The notes under the pieces: model-generated | Told to the model about the DNA's origin: nothing | The model's input: the letters and a program-made list of their open reading frames with translations, nothing else | Databases searched by the model: none | Shown here: one piece after another, positions 27,413 through 36,088 of the stretch | How positions within the stretch are numbered: the first letter of the stretch is position 1 | Layout: each line of letters begins with the position of its first letter | Program-made: the position numbers and the translations under genes | From: Streptomyces sp. MUM 2J | GTDB taxonomy: Bacteria > Actinomycetota > Actinomycetes > Streptomycetales > Streptomycetaceae | DNA length: 64,000 nucleotides | Assembly (NCBI RefSeq): GCF_022414535.1 | Contig: NZ_JADWYM010000011.1 | Coordinates: forward strand, 1 to 64,000 | Direction of reading: 5' to 3'

Positions 27413-27472
27413 AGTGACGGCAAGGGGTTGGGGTCCCGGGGACAGGATTGTTCAGAGCGCGATAGCGTCACC
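27413..27472 (+). promoter_or_regulatory. candidate BldD-type half-sites upstream of the sigH operon
   Basis: AGTGAC at 27413-27418 and GTCACC at 27467-27472 are inverted half-sites in the 249-bp upstream region. In S. coelicolor sigH transcription is under BldD control (recalled). The wide spacing makes this only a candidate. Confidence 0.3.
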
Positions 27473-27546
27473 GCTGAACCACACGTCGCGTTACCCCGGG
27501 GGGCGACCCCCGGCCCCGAACAGCTTGTACCACCTTGGAGGTGAGG

Positions 27547-27960
27547 GTGTCCCAGATCGACGGCGAGCCCGTGACCCAGGACTTCGTGGAAGTCCGGCTG
27601 CCGGCTGCGGGTGCCTACCTGTCGGTGCTGCGGACGGCCACGGCCGGTCTCGCGGCCCGTTTGGACTTCACACTCGACGAGATCGAGGACCTGCGCATCG
27701 CGGTGGACGAGGCCTGCGCGATCCTGCTTCAGCAGGCCGTGCCCGGATCGGTGCTCTCCTGTGTCTTCCGTCTCGTCGACGACTCGCTGGAGGTGACCGT
27801 GTCGGCGCCGACCACCGACGGCCACGCCCCCTCCCGTGACACCTTCGCCTGGACGGTGCTGTCTGCACTGGCGGGCAAGGTCTCCTCCGCCGTGGACGAC
27901 GACAAAACCGTTTCGATCAGCCTCTACAAACAGCGCGGCGCGGGACCCGGGCCGGCGTGA
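27547..27960 (+). CDS. rshA: anti-sigma factor, RsbW-like ATP-binding (PrsH/UshX type)
   Basis: A 137-residue GHKL-type anti-sigma factor: DFVEVRLPAAGAYLSVLRTA, IEDLRIAVDEACAILLQQA (N-box region) and KTVSISLYKQRG. The GTG at 27547 has GGAGG at 27537-27541. The stop overlaps the sigH start (GTGA at 27957-27960), typical of an anti-sigma/sigma pair made in balance. It sequesters SigH until released by osmotic or developmental signals through anti-anti-sigma factors encoded elsewhere. Confidence 0.92.
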   Translation: MSQIDGEPVTQDFVEVRLPAAGAYLSVLRTATAGLAARLDFTLDEIEDLRIAVDEACAILLQQAVPGSVLSCVFRLVDDSLEVTVSAPTTDGHAPSRDTFAWTVLSALAGKVSSAVDDDKTVSISLYKQRGAGPGPA

Positions 27961-29072
27961 GGGACGGGGACGGGCCGGTGCGGGACGAAGAAGGCACACG
28001 CGAACTGCCGGCCGGGAACGCCCTGGGTGCCCAGGGCGCGTCCCGGCGCGCGGCGGACGGCATCGACGGCATCCCGGAACAGGCCCGGCAGCACCCGGTG
28101 GACGATCCCGCTGATGTGGTCGTCCCCGAGGGCGGGCGGCGGGATCGCGACGATGCCGCGCAGAGCACGCCTCTGAACGAGCGGATCGGGGTCACCCCTG
28201 TCCGAGCACAGGCGAGAGCTCGGGGAAGGGCAACGGGCGGGACGATGAGCGAGCACCAGCGACACGCCGGGGACGACGCGCCGGGCGGGCAGGGCGCCCC
28301 GGGCGTGCGGCACGATCCGCACGACCGCAGCGGGGCCCGCGCGCTGTTCGTCGAACTGCGCGCGCTGAAGGCTGGCAGCCCAGAGTACGCCGAGCTGCGC
28401 AACCGGCTCGTCCGCATGCACCTGCCGCTCGTCGAGCACCTCGCGCGCCGCTTCCGCAACCGCGGCGAGCCGCTCGACGACCTCACGCAGGTCGCCACCA
28501 TCGGCCTGATCAAGTCGGTGGACCGGTTCGACCCGGATCGCGGCGTGGAGTTCTCGACGTACGCGACCCCGACGGTCGTCGGCGAGATCAAGCGGCACTT
28601 CCGCGACAAGGGCTGGGCGGTGCGGGTGCCGCGCCGGCTCCAGGAGCTGCGGCTCGCGCTGACGACGGCGACGGCCGAGCTGTCGCAGCTGCACGGCCGC
28701 TCCCCCACGGTGCACGAACTCGCCGAGAAGCTCGCGATCTCGGAGGAGGAGGTCCTGGAGGGCCTGGAGTCCGCCAACGCGTACTCCACGCTGTCCCTGG
28801 ACGTGCCCGACACCGACGACGAGTCCCCGGCGGTCGCCGACACCCTCGGTGCGGAGGACGAGGCACTGGAGGGCGTGGAGTACCGGGAGTCGCTCAAGCC
28901 GCTGCTGGAGGACCTCCCACCGCGCGAGAAGCGGATCCTGCTGCTTCGCTTCTTCGGCAACATGACCCAGTCGCAGATCGCACAGGAGGTCGGCATCTCC
29001 CAGATGCACGTCTCGCGGCTGCTCGCGCGGACGCTGGCGCAGCTGCGGGAGAAGCTCCTCGTCGAGGAGTGA
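27957..29072 (+). CDS. sigH: SigB-family RNA polymerase sigma factor SigH
   Basis: A 371-residue protein. A 110-residue low-complexity N-terminal extension precedes a standard sigma-70 group 3 core: region 2 NRLVRMHLPLVEHLARRFRN ... QVATIGLIKSVDRFDPDRGVEFSTYA, region 3, and region 4 LPPREKRILLLRFFGNMTQS, SQIAQEVGISQMHVSRLLAR. An internal ATG at 28245 (MSEHQRHAGDD) would give a 275-residue form. S. coelicolor SigH is known as multiple isoforms, consistent with this layout. It directs osmotic-stress and septation genes. Confidence 0.94.
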   Translation: MRDGDGPVRDEEGTRELPAGNALGAQGASRRAADGIDGIPEQARQHPVDDPADVVVPEGGRRDRDDAAQSTPLNERIGVTPVRAQARARGRATGGTMSEHQRHAGDDAPGGQGAPGVRHDPHDRSGARALFVELRALKAGSPEYAELRNRLVRMHLPLVEHLARRFRNRGEPLDDLTQVATIGLIKSVDRFDPDRGVEFSTYATPTVVGEIKRHFRDKGWAVRVPRRLQELRLALTTATAELSQLHGRSPTVHELAEKLAISEEEVLEGLESANAYSTLSLDVPDTDDESPAVADTLGAEDEALEGVEYRESLKPLLEDLPPREKRILLLRFFGNMTQSQIAQEVGISQMHVSRLLARTLAQLREKLLVEE

Positions 29073-29078
29073 GCGGGA

Positions 29079-29519
29079 TCACTCCCCCGCGCGGCCGGGC
29101 CCCCGGATCCCGAGGGCCCGCGTGGTCTCCGCGTTGATCAACAGGACCAGCGAGGTGACGGCGGCGGCGGCGAGCACGATCCCGACGGGAATCCCGCTGC
29201 CGTCGGAGGTGAGCAGGCTGTAGGCCACCGGCAGCGCCATGATCTGGGTGATGACGGCGGGGCCGCGGCTCCAGCTGCGGCGGGCGAGCAGCCCGCGCGC
29301 GGCCAGCAGCGGCAGCAGGGCCAGCACGATCAGGGTGATGCCCCCGGTGACGGCCTGCTGCCGGTCGTCCGGGGCTCCCGTGACGGCGAGGACGAGCATC
29401 CAGATCCCGCCGGCGACCAGCGAGAGCCCCTCCAGGGCGGCGAGCGCCGCGGCGTACGTCAGGCGCCGCGGGCGGGGGCCGGCGGTCTCCGGGGTGGTGG
29501 GGGTCTGCTCACTGCTCAC
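29079..29519 (-). CDS. hypothetical four-helix integral membrane protein
   Basis: A 146-residue protein with four predicted transmembrane segments: AALAALEGLSLVAGGIWMLV, AVTGGITLIVLALLPLLAA, GPAVITQIMALPVAYSLL and IPVGIVLAAAAVTSLVLLI. The N-terminal 20 residues are Thr/Pro-rich and cytosolic. The GTG at 29519 was chosen as the last start before the first helix. The gene is convergent with sigH (6-bp gap between stops). Function unknown; conserved in Streptomyces at this position as far as I recall. Confidence 0.75.
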   Translation of the reverse strand: MSSEQTPTTPETAGPRPRRLTYAAALAALEGLSLVAGGIWMLVLAVTGAPDDRQQAVTGGITLIVLALLPLLAARGLLARRSWSRGPAVITQIMALPVAYSLLTSDGSGIPVGIVLAAAAVTSLVLLINAETTRALGIRGPGRAGE

Positions 29520-29645
29520 CCCAGAAGGGTAGCCCTCGCGGTACCGGCCCCCGGGCTCCGGTTCCCGCACCCGGTCCAGGTCGTGCGCTGTCGGATCCCC
29601 ACCTGGCGCTGGGCCCGGTACCGCCCAGTAGGTACCCTGCCAGTC

Positions 29646-30614
29646 ATGCGTGCACTTCTCGTGGTCAATCCGGCGGCTACCACTACGAGTGCGCGGACGC
29701 GTGACGTGCTCATCCATGCGCTCGCCAGCGAGATGAAGCTGGAGGCGGTCACCACCGAGTACCGCGGCCACGCGCGCGATCTTGGCCGGCAGGCGGCGCT
29801 GAGCGACGACATCGACCTGGTGGTGGCGCTCGGTGGCGACGGCACGGTCAACGAGGTGGTCAACGGCCTGCTGCACGACGGCCCCGACCCGGAGCGGCTG
29901 CCCGGCCTCGCCGTGGTCCCCGGTGGTTCCACCAACGTCTTCGCCCGAGCCCTGGGCCTGCCCAACGACGCCGTGGAGGCAACCGGCGCGCTGCTGGACG
30001 CGTTGCGCGAGGGCAGTGAGCGCACCGTCGGCCTGGGGCGCGCCTGCGGCACACCCGGCACCCCCGACGAGGCCGCGCCGGCCCGCTGGTTCACCTTCAA
30101 CGCCGGACTCGGCTTCGACGCGGGCGTGGTCGGCCGGGTCGAGCAGCAGCGCGAGCGCGGCAGGAGATCGACGCACGCGCTGTACGTCCGCCAGGTGATG
30201 CGACAGCTGCTGGGCGAACCGAACCGCCGACGCGGGGCGATCACGCTGGAGCGGGCGGGCGAGGAACCGGTCACGGACCTCGTTCTCTCCATAGTCTCGA
30301 ACACCTCGCCCTGGACGTTCCTGGGCAATCGCCCGATCTATGCGTCACCTAAGGCCTCGTTCGATACAGGGCTCGACGTATTCGGTCTCAGCCGCCTGTC
30401 GACCGCCGCGGTTGCCCGGTATGGCACCCAGTTGCTCACTTCGTCCCCGGAGCGCGGACCGCACGGCAGGCATGCACTCTCCCTGCACGATCTGGACCGC
30501 TTCACCTTGCATTCGAAGGCTCCGCTGCCCCTCCAGATGGACGGTGACCACCTGGGGCTGCGTAGCAGCGTGACGTTCACAGGCGTACGCCGTGCACTGC
30601 GTGTGATTGTGTGA
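29646..30614 (+). CDS. diacylglycerol kinase family lipid kinase
   Basis: A 322-residue DAGK_cat protein starting MRALLVVNPAATTT. The nucleotide-binding segment is DLVVALGGDGTVNEVVNGLL, followed by AVVPGGSTNVFARALG. The C-terminal half ends LPLQMDGDHLG, the usual DAGK/YegS closing element. It probably phosphorylates diacylglycerol or a related lipid at the inner membrane face. The ATG at 29646 is preferred over an upstream in-frame ATG, which lacks homology. Confidence 0.9.
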   Translation: MRALLVVNPAATTTSARTRDVLIHALASEMKLEAVTTEYRGHARDLGRQAALSDDIDLVVALGGDGTVNEVVNGLLHDGPDPERLPGLAVVPGGSTNVFARALGLPNDAVEATGALLDALREGSERTVGLGRACGTPGTPDEAAPARWFTFNAGLGFDAGVVGRVEQQRERGRRSTHALYVRQVMRQLLGEPNRRRGAITLERAGEEPVTDLVLSIVSNTSPWTFLGNRPIYASPKASFDTGLDVFGLSRLSTAAVARYGTQLLTSSPERGPHGRHALSLHDLDRFTLHSKAPLPLQMDGDHLGLRSSVTFTGVRRALRVIV

Positions 30615-30933
30615 GCGGAAGGGCCGAAAGTCCTTTCACTCGAACGTTTAGGCCAGGATCCACCCCATGGAAGTACGGCTGTGACCTAGTCGACACCGAA
30701 GAATCAAAAAAAACTTTTCGGAAGGGGTTGTATCCGCCGCTGAGGTTTGCGAGTCTCTACGTGGCGATCGGGACGGCCCGCAAGACCGGCCTCCCACTGA
30801 TCACCAGAACCCCTCTTCAAACCAAGGACCACGCCGGGCAACCCGGCGGTCGGCCCTTCCCTTGTTGAGGGATTCGTGAAAGCGTTCACATTCACAAGCA
30901 ACTTGCACGTAATACCAAGGAGAGGTAGCAGCC
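30615..30933. promoter_or_regulatory. wblE upstream region
   Basis: A 319-bp region, notably AT-rich around 30700-30730. A small hairpin (stem GCCGGG/CCCGGC) lies around 30834-30848 and AAGGAG at 30919-30924 is the wblE ribosome site. An 85-codon frame at 30611-30868 has no family features and is not accepted. A long leader transcript is plausible. Confidence 0.45.
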
Positions 30934-31191
30934 ATGGACTGGCGTCACAACGCCGTTTGCCGCGAGGAAGACCCCGAGCTCTTCTTCCCCATCGGCAACA
31001 CCGGTCCTGCGCTGCTGCAGATCGAGGAAGCCAAGGCCGTCTGCCGTCGCTGCCCGGTGATCGAGCAGTGCCTGCAGTGGGCGCTCGAGTCCGGTCAGGA
31101 CTCCGGCGTCTGGGGGGGGCTCAGCGAGGACGAGCGCCGCGCCATGAAGCGCCGCGCCGCCCGCAACCGGGCCCGTCAGGCCTCCGCCTGA
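30934..31191 (+). CDS. wblE: WhiB-family iron-sulfur regulator WblE
   Basis: An 85-residue WhiB-like protein. The four cluster ligands Cys9, Cys37, Cys40 and Cys46 (CRRCPVIEQC) are present, followed by the beta-turn GVWGG and a basic C-terminal helix RRAMKRRAARNRARQ. It should bind a [4Fe-4S] cluster and contact SigA-type sigma region 4. WblE/WhiB1-type proteins are near-essential in actinobacteria. ATG with AAGGAG 10 nt upstream. Terminator at 31339-31370. Confidence 0.95.
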   Translation: MDWRHNAVCREEDPELFFPIGNTGPALLQIEEAKAVCRRCPVIEQCLQWALESGQDSGVWGGLSEDERRAMKRRAARNRARQASA

Positions 31192-31338
31192 CGCAGCCAC
31201 CCCTGCTGACAGCCTGAGCTTGGCGGCGCGTGTGCCGGACGGCATGAGTCCGTGGACGGCATACGCATCTCCCGCCCCCGAGCCGCAGCGCGCAGTATCC
31301 CCGATGCGCTTGAAGTAGCAGAGCAGCAGTCGAGCATC

Positions 31339-31370
31339 AGCCTCGGACCCCCGATGGTCCGGGGCTTTTT
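31339..31370 (+). terminator. Rho-independent terminator after wblE
   Basis: An 11-bp stem with one G-U pair (31339-31349 and 31356-31366, loop 6 nt) is followed by five Ts. It lies about 150 bp after the wblE stop, giving wblE a long 3' UTR. The rest of the 400-bp gap to 31591 shows nothing further. Confidence 0.8.
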
Positions 31371-31591
31371 GCTGCGCCCCGGCCCCCGTCGCGCGCTCCA
31401 CCCACGCACCCGCCGTCCGGCACCCCGCGCCCGGCTGCTCAGGGGCCACCGCCGCCACTGACTCTGTGTGACGTCTCCCTCAACAGCCCTGTGGCATAGG
31501 CCACTTGGGTCCCGCCGGCCTCGCGGACCGCGGGGGTTGCGGGACGTCTGCCGCGAGGCGGTGAGGGGCGTGCGGGGGCGTGTCGGGGTCG

Positions 31592-33058
31592 CTACTTGTG
31601 AGCGCGCACCGGGATGTCCAGGACCACCTGCGTCCCCCGCTCGGGTGCCGGGACCATGTCGAAGCTGCCACCCAGCTCGCCCTCCACCAGGGTCCGCACG
31701 ATCTGCAGGCCGAGGTTGCCCGAGCGGTGCGGGTCGAAACCCTCGGGCAGGCCGGCACCGTCGTCCTGGACGGTGACGAGGAGGCGCGCCTCCTTCGTCG
31801 TGCCACCGCGCACGGCCGAGACCTCGACCGTGCCGGTGTCGCCCTCGCGGAAGCCGTGCTCCAGCGCGTTCTGGAGGACCTCGGTGAGGACCATGGACAG
31901 CGGAGTGGCGACCTCGGCGTCGAGGATGCCGAAGCGGCCGGTGCGGCGGCCGGTCACCTTGCCCGGGGAGATCTCGGCGACCATCGCGAGGACGCGGTCG
32001 GCGATCTCGTCGAACTCCACGCGCTCGTCCAGGTTCTGCGACAGCGTCTCGTGCACGATCGCGATCGACCCGACCCGGCGCACAGCCTCCTCCAGAGCCG
32101 CCCGGCCGCGCTCGGACTCGATGCGGCGGGCCTGGAGCCGCAGCAGCGCGGCGACCGTCTGGAGGTTGTTCTTCACCCGGTGGTGGATCTCCCGGATGGT
32201 CGCGTCCTTGGTGATCAACTCGCGCTCGCGGCGGCGCAGTTCGGTCACGTCGCGGAGCAGCACCAGGGATCCGATGCGGGTGCCCTTGGGTTTGAGCGGG
32301 ATCGCCCGGAACTGGATCACGCCGTCGTGGGCCTCGATCTCGAACTCGCGCGGCGCCCAGCCGCTCGCGACCTTGGCGAGGGCCTCGTCCACCGGCCCCC
32401 GGGACGGGGCGAGCTCGGCGGTGGTCTGCCCCAGGCGGTGGCCGACCAGGTCGGCGGCAAGGCCGAGCCGGTGGTAGGCGGACAGGGCGTTCGGGGAGGC
32501 GTACTGGACGATGCCGTCGGCGTCCAGGCGGATCAGGCCGTCCCCGACGCGTGGCGAGGCGTCCATGTCGACCTGCTGGTCGGGGAAGGGGAAGGAACCG
32601 GCCGCGATCATCTGAGCGAGGTCGGAGGCGCTCTGGAGGTAGGTCAGCTCCAGGCGGCTCGGGGTGCGCACGGTGAGCAGGTTGGTGTTGCGGGCGATGA
32701 CACCGAGGACGCGCCCCTCACGCCGCACCGGGATCGACTCCACCCGTACGGGGACCTCCTCGCGCCACTCCGGGTCCCCCTCGCGCACGATCCGCCCCTC
32801 GTCGAGGGCGGCGTCCAGCAGGGGCCGGCGACCGCGCGGGACGAGGTGACCGACCATGTCGTCCTGGTAGGAGGTCGGGCCGGTGTTCGGCCGCATCTGC
32901 GCCACGGAGACGTAGCGCGTGCCGTCGCTGGTGGGCACCCACAGGACCAGGTCGGCGAAGGAGAGGTCGGAGAGCAGCTGCCACTCCGAGACCAGCAGGT
33001 GCAGCCACTCGAGGTCGGAGGCGTCGAGGGCGGTGTGCTGGCGGACCAGTTCGTTCAT
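31592..33058 (-). CDS. pdtaS: PdtaS-type sensor histidine kinase
   Basis: A 488-residue soluble kinase. An N-terminal GAF-like domain (VSEWQLLSDLSFADLVLWVP) is followed by a PAS domain (about 175-285, DGLIRLDADGIVQYASPNAL). The HisKA_2 dimerisation segment is TIREIHHRVKNNLQTVAALL, with the phosphate-accepting His in EIHHRV. The HATPase domain has EVLQNALEHGF and VQDDGAGLPEGF. It matches mycobacterial PdtaS, which phosphorylates an ANTAR-type RNA-binding regulator (PdtaR). No regulator is encoded alongside. ATG at 33058 preferred over GTG at 33067. Confidence 0.9.
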   Translation of the reverse strand: MNELVRQHTALDASDLEWLHLLVSEWQLLSDLSFADLVLWVPTSDGTRYVSVAQMRPNTGPTSYQDDMVGHLVPRGRRPLLDAALDEGRIVREGDPEWREEVPVRVESIPVRREGRVLGVIARNTNLLTVRTPSRLELTYLQSASDLAQMIAAGSFPFPDQQVDMDASPRVGDGLIRLDADGIVQYASPNALSAYHRLGLAADLVGHRLGQTTAELAPSRGPVDEALAKVASGWAPREFEIEAHDGVIQFRAIPLKPKGTRIGSLVLLRDVTELRRRERELITKDATIREIHHRVKNNLQTVAALLRLQARRIESERGRAALEEAVRRVGSIAIVHETLSQNLDERVEFDEIADRVLAMVAEISPGKVTGRRTGRFGILDAEVATPLSMVLTEVLQNALEHGFREGDTGTVEVSAVRGGTTKEARLLVTVQDDGAGLPEGFDPHRSGNLGLQIVRTLVEGELGGSFDMVPAPERGTQVVLDIPVRAHK

Positions 33059-33126
33059 GGAGGGCACGTCTGTGAGCGTACCGGCACGTGTGTACGGGCC
33101 CGAAGAACACCCGCGGGCCGCGGCGC

Positions 33127-33312
33127 CTGGGAGGGACCCTCAACCCTCCCGGCACCGCAGCCCGGAGCAATATCGGCCGTGGGGTGTGCGGTCCCGGTCG
33201 GCCGAAGGATGAGGAGCCGGGGCAGTCAGGGCAGAGAGCTCCGGTTCCTCGGTCCGCCTTCCTGTGCGGGGAAGACGGAGGCTCGTGTCTGCGCTCCCTT
33301 GCGCGTTTCTAC
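33127..33312 (+). ncRNA. structured small RNA candidate (scr5239-like)
   Basis: Five consecutive hairpins can be drawn on the plus strand: 33129-33135/33144-33150, 33173-33179/33199-33205, 33211-33220/33241-33250 (10 bp, one wobble), 33254-33262/33270-33278, and GCGC 33291-33294/33301-33304 followed by GTTTCT. The region lies upstream of the pdtaS-like gene, divergent from it. S. coelicolor encodes the conserved 159-nt sRNA scr5239, which acts on dagA and metE, at this locus (recalled). The 5' end is uncertain. Confidence 0.6.
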
Positions 33313-33320
33313 TTCAGCAT

Positions 33321-33336
33321 TGTGGACTAGACCACT
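33321..33336. promoter_or_regulatory. DasR operator (dre) candidate, distal to nagB
   Basis: It matches the dre consensus ACTGGTCTAGACCACT at 13 of 16 positions. It lies 359 bp upstream of nagB and directly after the sRNA candidate, so it could serve either. Confidence 0.65.
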
Positions 33337-33630
33337 CTGCGTGTCCATGCGTCGGAGACCGCTTGTTGGCGGCGTCCGGCCACTGTCCCCCCGCAGCCTA
33401 GCCGCACCGGGTCAGGTACGGGGCCAGATGGGCATGGCGATTTCCGCGACCGCTTCCAGTTCCTCCCTGTTCGCGCCGTCGCACGCCGGTCAGGACGAGC
33501 GACGACGGCCGCGGGCGGCGGACTCCTCCCAGACTTGCACACCGAACGCGCCGCTCCGCCCGCCACAGGCACACGGGCGGGGCGGTCCGGCGCGCCCGGC
33601 CCCATGGGCCGGGACGGCCGATTCTGTTAG

Positions 33631-33646
33631 ATTGGTCTAAACCACA
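33631..33646. promoter_or_regulatory. DasR operator (dre) of nagB
   Basis: ATTGGTCTAAACCACA matches the dre consensus at 13 of 16 positions and lies 49 bp before the nagB start. DasR control of nagB is established in S. coelicolor. Confidence 0.85.
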
Positions 33647-33694
33647 TAGTCCTACCGGGCCCTCCCCGCCCCTTTCTCAGAACGGCAGGCCAGC

Positions 33695-34480
33695 GTGGAA
33701 GTTGTCATCGTTCCGGACGCCGCATCGGGTGGCGAGCTCATCGCCGAGGCCATGGCGCGTCTGCTGCGGCGCACACCGGACGCGCTGATCGGCGTCGCCA
33801 CCGGCTCCACCCCGCTGCCCGTCTACCGGGCGCTGGCGGCCAGGGTGCGTACCGGTGCCGTGGACCCCGCGCACGCGCGGATAGCGCAGCTCGACGAGTA
33901 CGTGGGACTGCCCGCCGACCATCCCGAGTCCTACCGCTCGGTGCTGCGCCGTGAGGTGCTCGAACCGCTCGGGATACCGATGGACAACTTCATCGGTCCC
34001 GACGGCACCGCGGCGGACGTGCAGGCGGCGTGCGAGGCGTACGACCGGGCACTGGCCGGGGCCGGCGGGGTCGATCTCCAGTTGCTGGGGATCGGCACCG
34101 ACGGGCACATCGGGTTCAACGAGCCGTGCTCCTCGCTCGCCTCGCGCACCCGGATCAAGACGCTGACCGAGCAGACCCGCGTCGACAACGCACGCTTCTT
34201 CGACGGCTCCATCGAGCAGGTGCCGCACCACGTCATCACGCAGGGCATCGGCACCATCCTGGAGGCCCGGCACCTGGTACTGCTGGCCACCGGGGAGGGC
34301 AAGGCGGACGCGGTCGCGGCAACCGTCGAGGGACCGGTCGCGGCGGTGTGCCCGGCCTCCGCCCTGCAGCTGCACCCGCACGCCACGGTCGTCGTCGACG
34401 AGGCCGCCGCCTCCAAGCTGAAGCTCGCGGACTACTTCCGCCACACCTACGCCGACAAGCCGGAGTGGCAGGGGATCTGA
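33695..34480 (+). CDS. nagB: glucosamine-6-phosphate deaminase
   Basis: A 261-residue enzyme converting glucosamine-6-phosphate to fructose-6-phosphate and ammonia. Motifs: VATGSTPLPVYRAL (phosphate loop), AQLDEYVGL (catalytic Asp), LLGIGTDGHIGFNEP (catalytic Asp/His/Glu) and ARFFDGSIEQVPHHVITQG. It starts at GTG. Preceded by a dre site, so repressed by DasR until amino-sugar phosphates accumulate. It links chitin/GlcNAc uptake by DasABC to central metabolism. Confidence 0.97.
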   Translation: MEVVIVPDAASGGELIAEAMARLLRRTPDALIGVATGSTPLPVYRALAARVRTGAVDPAHARIAQLDEYVGLPADHPESYRSVLRREVLEPLGIPMDNFIGPDGTAADVQAACEAYDRALAGAGGVDLQLLGIGTDGHIGFNEPCSSLASRTRIKTLTEQTRVDNARFFDGSIEQVPHHVITQGIGTILEARHLVLLATGEGKADAVAATVEGPVAAVCPASALQLHPHATVVVDEAAASKLKLADYFRHTYADKPEWQGI

Positions 34481-34494
34481 TCCGCCGCGGACGC

Positions 34495-34533
34495 CGAAGG
34501 CGCCGGGCTCCTCGTGGGAGCCCGGCGCCTTCG
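34495..34533. terminator. bidirectional terminator between nagB and the GH3 gene
   Basis: A 17-bp perfect stem (34495-34511 with 34517-34533, 5-nt loop) between two convergent stops, 14 and 25 bp away. Confidence 0.92.
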
Positions 34534-34558
34534 CTCACGTGCGGACGCGGCGGGGAGA

Positions 34559-36079
34559 CTACTCCCCCGCACCGCCCGCGATGATCTCCGCCGCAGCCCG
34601 GCCGCAGACGCGGGCCGCGCCGTGGGTGGCGATGTGCAGGGCGCCTCGGCGCGGGGCCTGCGGGATGCCCATCTCGACGACGACCGTGTCGGGACGGGCC
34701 GCGAGCAGGGAGTCGAGGGCCGTGGTCATCCACGGGTGGCGGTGCTCGTCGCGCACGACCGCCACGATCCGGCGGTCGCGGGCCGCGACCAGGGCGGCGT
34801 GGCCCGCGTCCTCGCCGGCGAAGCTGCCGGTCTCGGTGCCGGGCAGCAGCCGGGCCAGCTCGGCGGCCACACCCCACGGCGTCTCGTCACCGACGGCGAT
34901 GTTGGCCACCGGCGTGAGGGCGGCGACGTAGGGCGCCTCGGTGAGCGGGGCGAAGCCGTCGGCACCGGTGACCTCCAGGGCGCGCCGGGCCGCGGCCAGA
35001 CCGACGTCGGGCCGCCCGGCGCGCGCCTGCGCGGCCGTGGATCCGGTTCCGTCGGCCGTGCGCGGCCCCCGGGCCGTCCACCGCGCCAGGGAACGGACCC
35101 GTTCCGCGGCGTCCGCCAGGCGTTCCTCGGACAGCTCGCCGGAGCGCACGGCGGCCACGAGGGCGTCGCGCAGGCGCCGCACCGTCTCGTCGTCGGCGAG
35201 GCCGCCGCCCACGCAGATCGCGTCGGCGCCGGACGCGATGGCCAGGACGCTGCCGCGTTCGATGCCGTAGGTCGCGGAGACGGCCTGCATCTCCATGCCG
35301 TCGGTGACGATCAGGCCGTCGTAGCCGAGTTCGCCGCGCAGCAGGTCGGTGAGGATGCGGCGGGACAACGTTGCCGGGCGCCCGGCGTCCAGGGCCGGGA
35401 CCAGGATGTGCGCGCTCATCACCGCGCGGCTGCCGGCTGCGATCGCGGCGCGGAAGGGGGCCAGGTCCCGCGCGGCCAGGACGTCGGCGGGCACGTCGAT
35501 GCGCGGCAGGGCGTGGTGCGAGTCGACGGCCGTGTCGCCGTGGCCTGGGAAGTGCTTGGTGCAGGCGGCGACGCCCGCGGCCTGGAGGCCCTGCACGTAG
35601 GCGGCGGTGTGGCGGGCGACGAGGTCGGTGTCGGCGCCGAAGGAGCGGACACCGATCACCGGGTTGTCGGGGTTGGAGTTCACGTCCGCCGACGGGGCCC
35701 AGTTGAGGTTCACCCCGCAGGCGGCGAGGCGGCGGCCCAGCTCGTGGGCGACCTCCCGCGTGAGCTCGACGTCGTCCACCGCGCCGAGGGCGTGGTTGCC
35801 GGGGAAGGAGGAACCGGTGCGCACCTCCAGGCGGGTGACGTCACCGCCCTCCTCGTCGATGGCGACCAGGACGTCGTCGCGTTCGGCGCGCAGTTGCGCG
35901 GTCAGTGCGGCCAACTGCCCCCTCGAGGCGATGTTGCGGCCGAACAGCCCGACCGAGGCCAGGCCCTCGCCCAGGCGGCGCAGCAGCCAGTCCGGGGCGG
36001 TGGTACCGGTGAACCCGGGCTGGAGGACCGTCAGGGCGTCACGTGTCAGCGTGTCGGTTCCGCTGGCGATTGTCGTCAT
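34559..36079 (-). CDS. glycoside hydrolase family 3, NagZ-type beta-N-acetylhexosaminidase
   Basis: A 506-residue GH3 protein. Catalytic features: the acid/base loop ACTKHFPGHGDTAVDSHHALP with the Asp-His dyad characteristic of NagZ enzymes, and the nucleophile Asp in YDGLIVTDGMEMQAV. A C-terminal alpha/beta domain (about 350-506) follows. No signal peptide, so it acts in the cytoplasm, presumably hydrolysing imported chitobiose or muropeptide sugars to GlcNAc. It is the last gene of the das transport operon (9 bp after dasC). Confidence 0.92.
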   Translation of the reverse strand: MTTIASGTDTLTRDALTVLQPGFTGTTAPDWLLRRLGEGLASVGLFGRNIASRGQLAALTAQLRAERDDVLVAIDEEGGDVTRLEVRTGSSFPGNHALGAVDDVELTREVAHELGRRLAACGVNLNWAPSADVNSNPDNPVIGVRSFGADTDLVARHTAAYVQGLQAAGVAACTKHFPGHGDTAVDSHHALPRIDVPADVLAARDLAPFRAAIAAGSRAVMSAHILVPALDAGRPATLSRRILTDLLRGELGYDGLIVTDGMEMQAVSATYGIERGSVLAIASGADAICVGGGLADDETVRRLRDALVAAVRSGELSEERLADAAERVRSLARWTARGPRTADGTGSTAAQARAGRPDVGLAAARRALEVTGADGFAPLTEAPYVAALTPVANIAVGDETPWGVAAELARLLPGTETGSFAGEDAGHAALVAARDRRIVAVVRDEHRHPWMTTALDSLLAARPDTVVVEMGIPQAPRRGALHIATHGAARVCGRAAAEIIAGGAGE

Positions 36080-36088
36080 CGGGGGGTG

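Noticed and set aside
30611-30868. 85-codon frame between the lipid kinase and wblE
   Set aside because: Crosses an AT-rich promoter-like region, has no ribosome site or family features, and reads as leader DNA.
31580-33640. 686-codon plus-strand frame over the PdtaS-like kinase
   Set aside because: Antisense to a complete histidine kinase and running through the sRNA candidate; no family resemblance.
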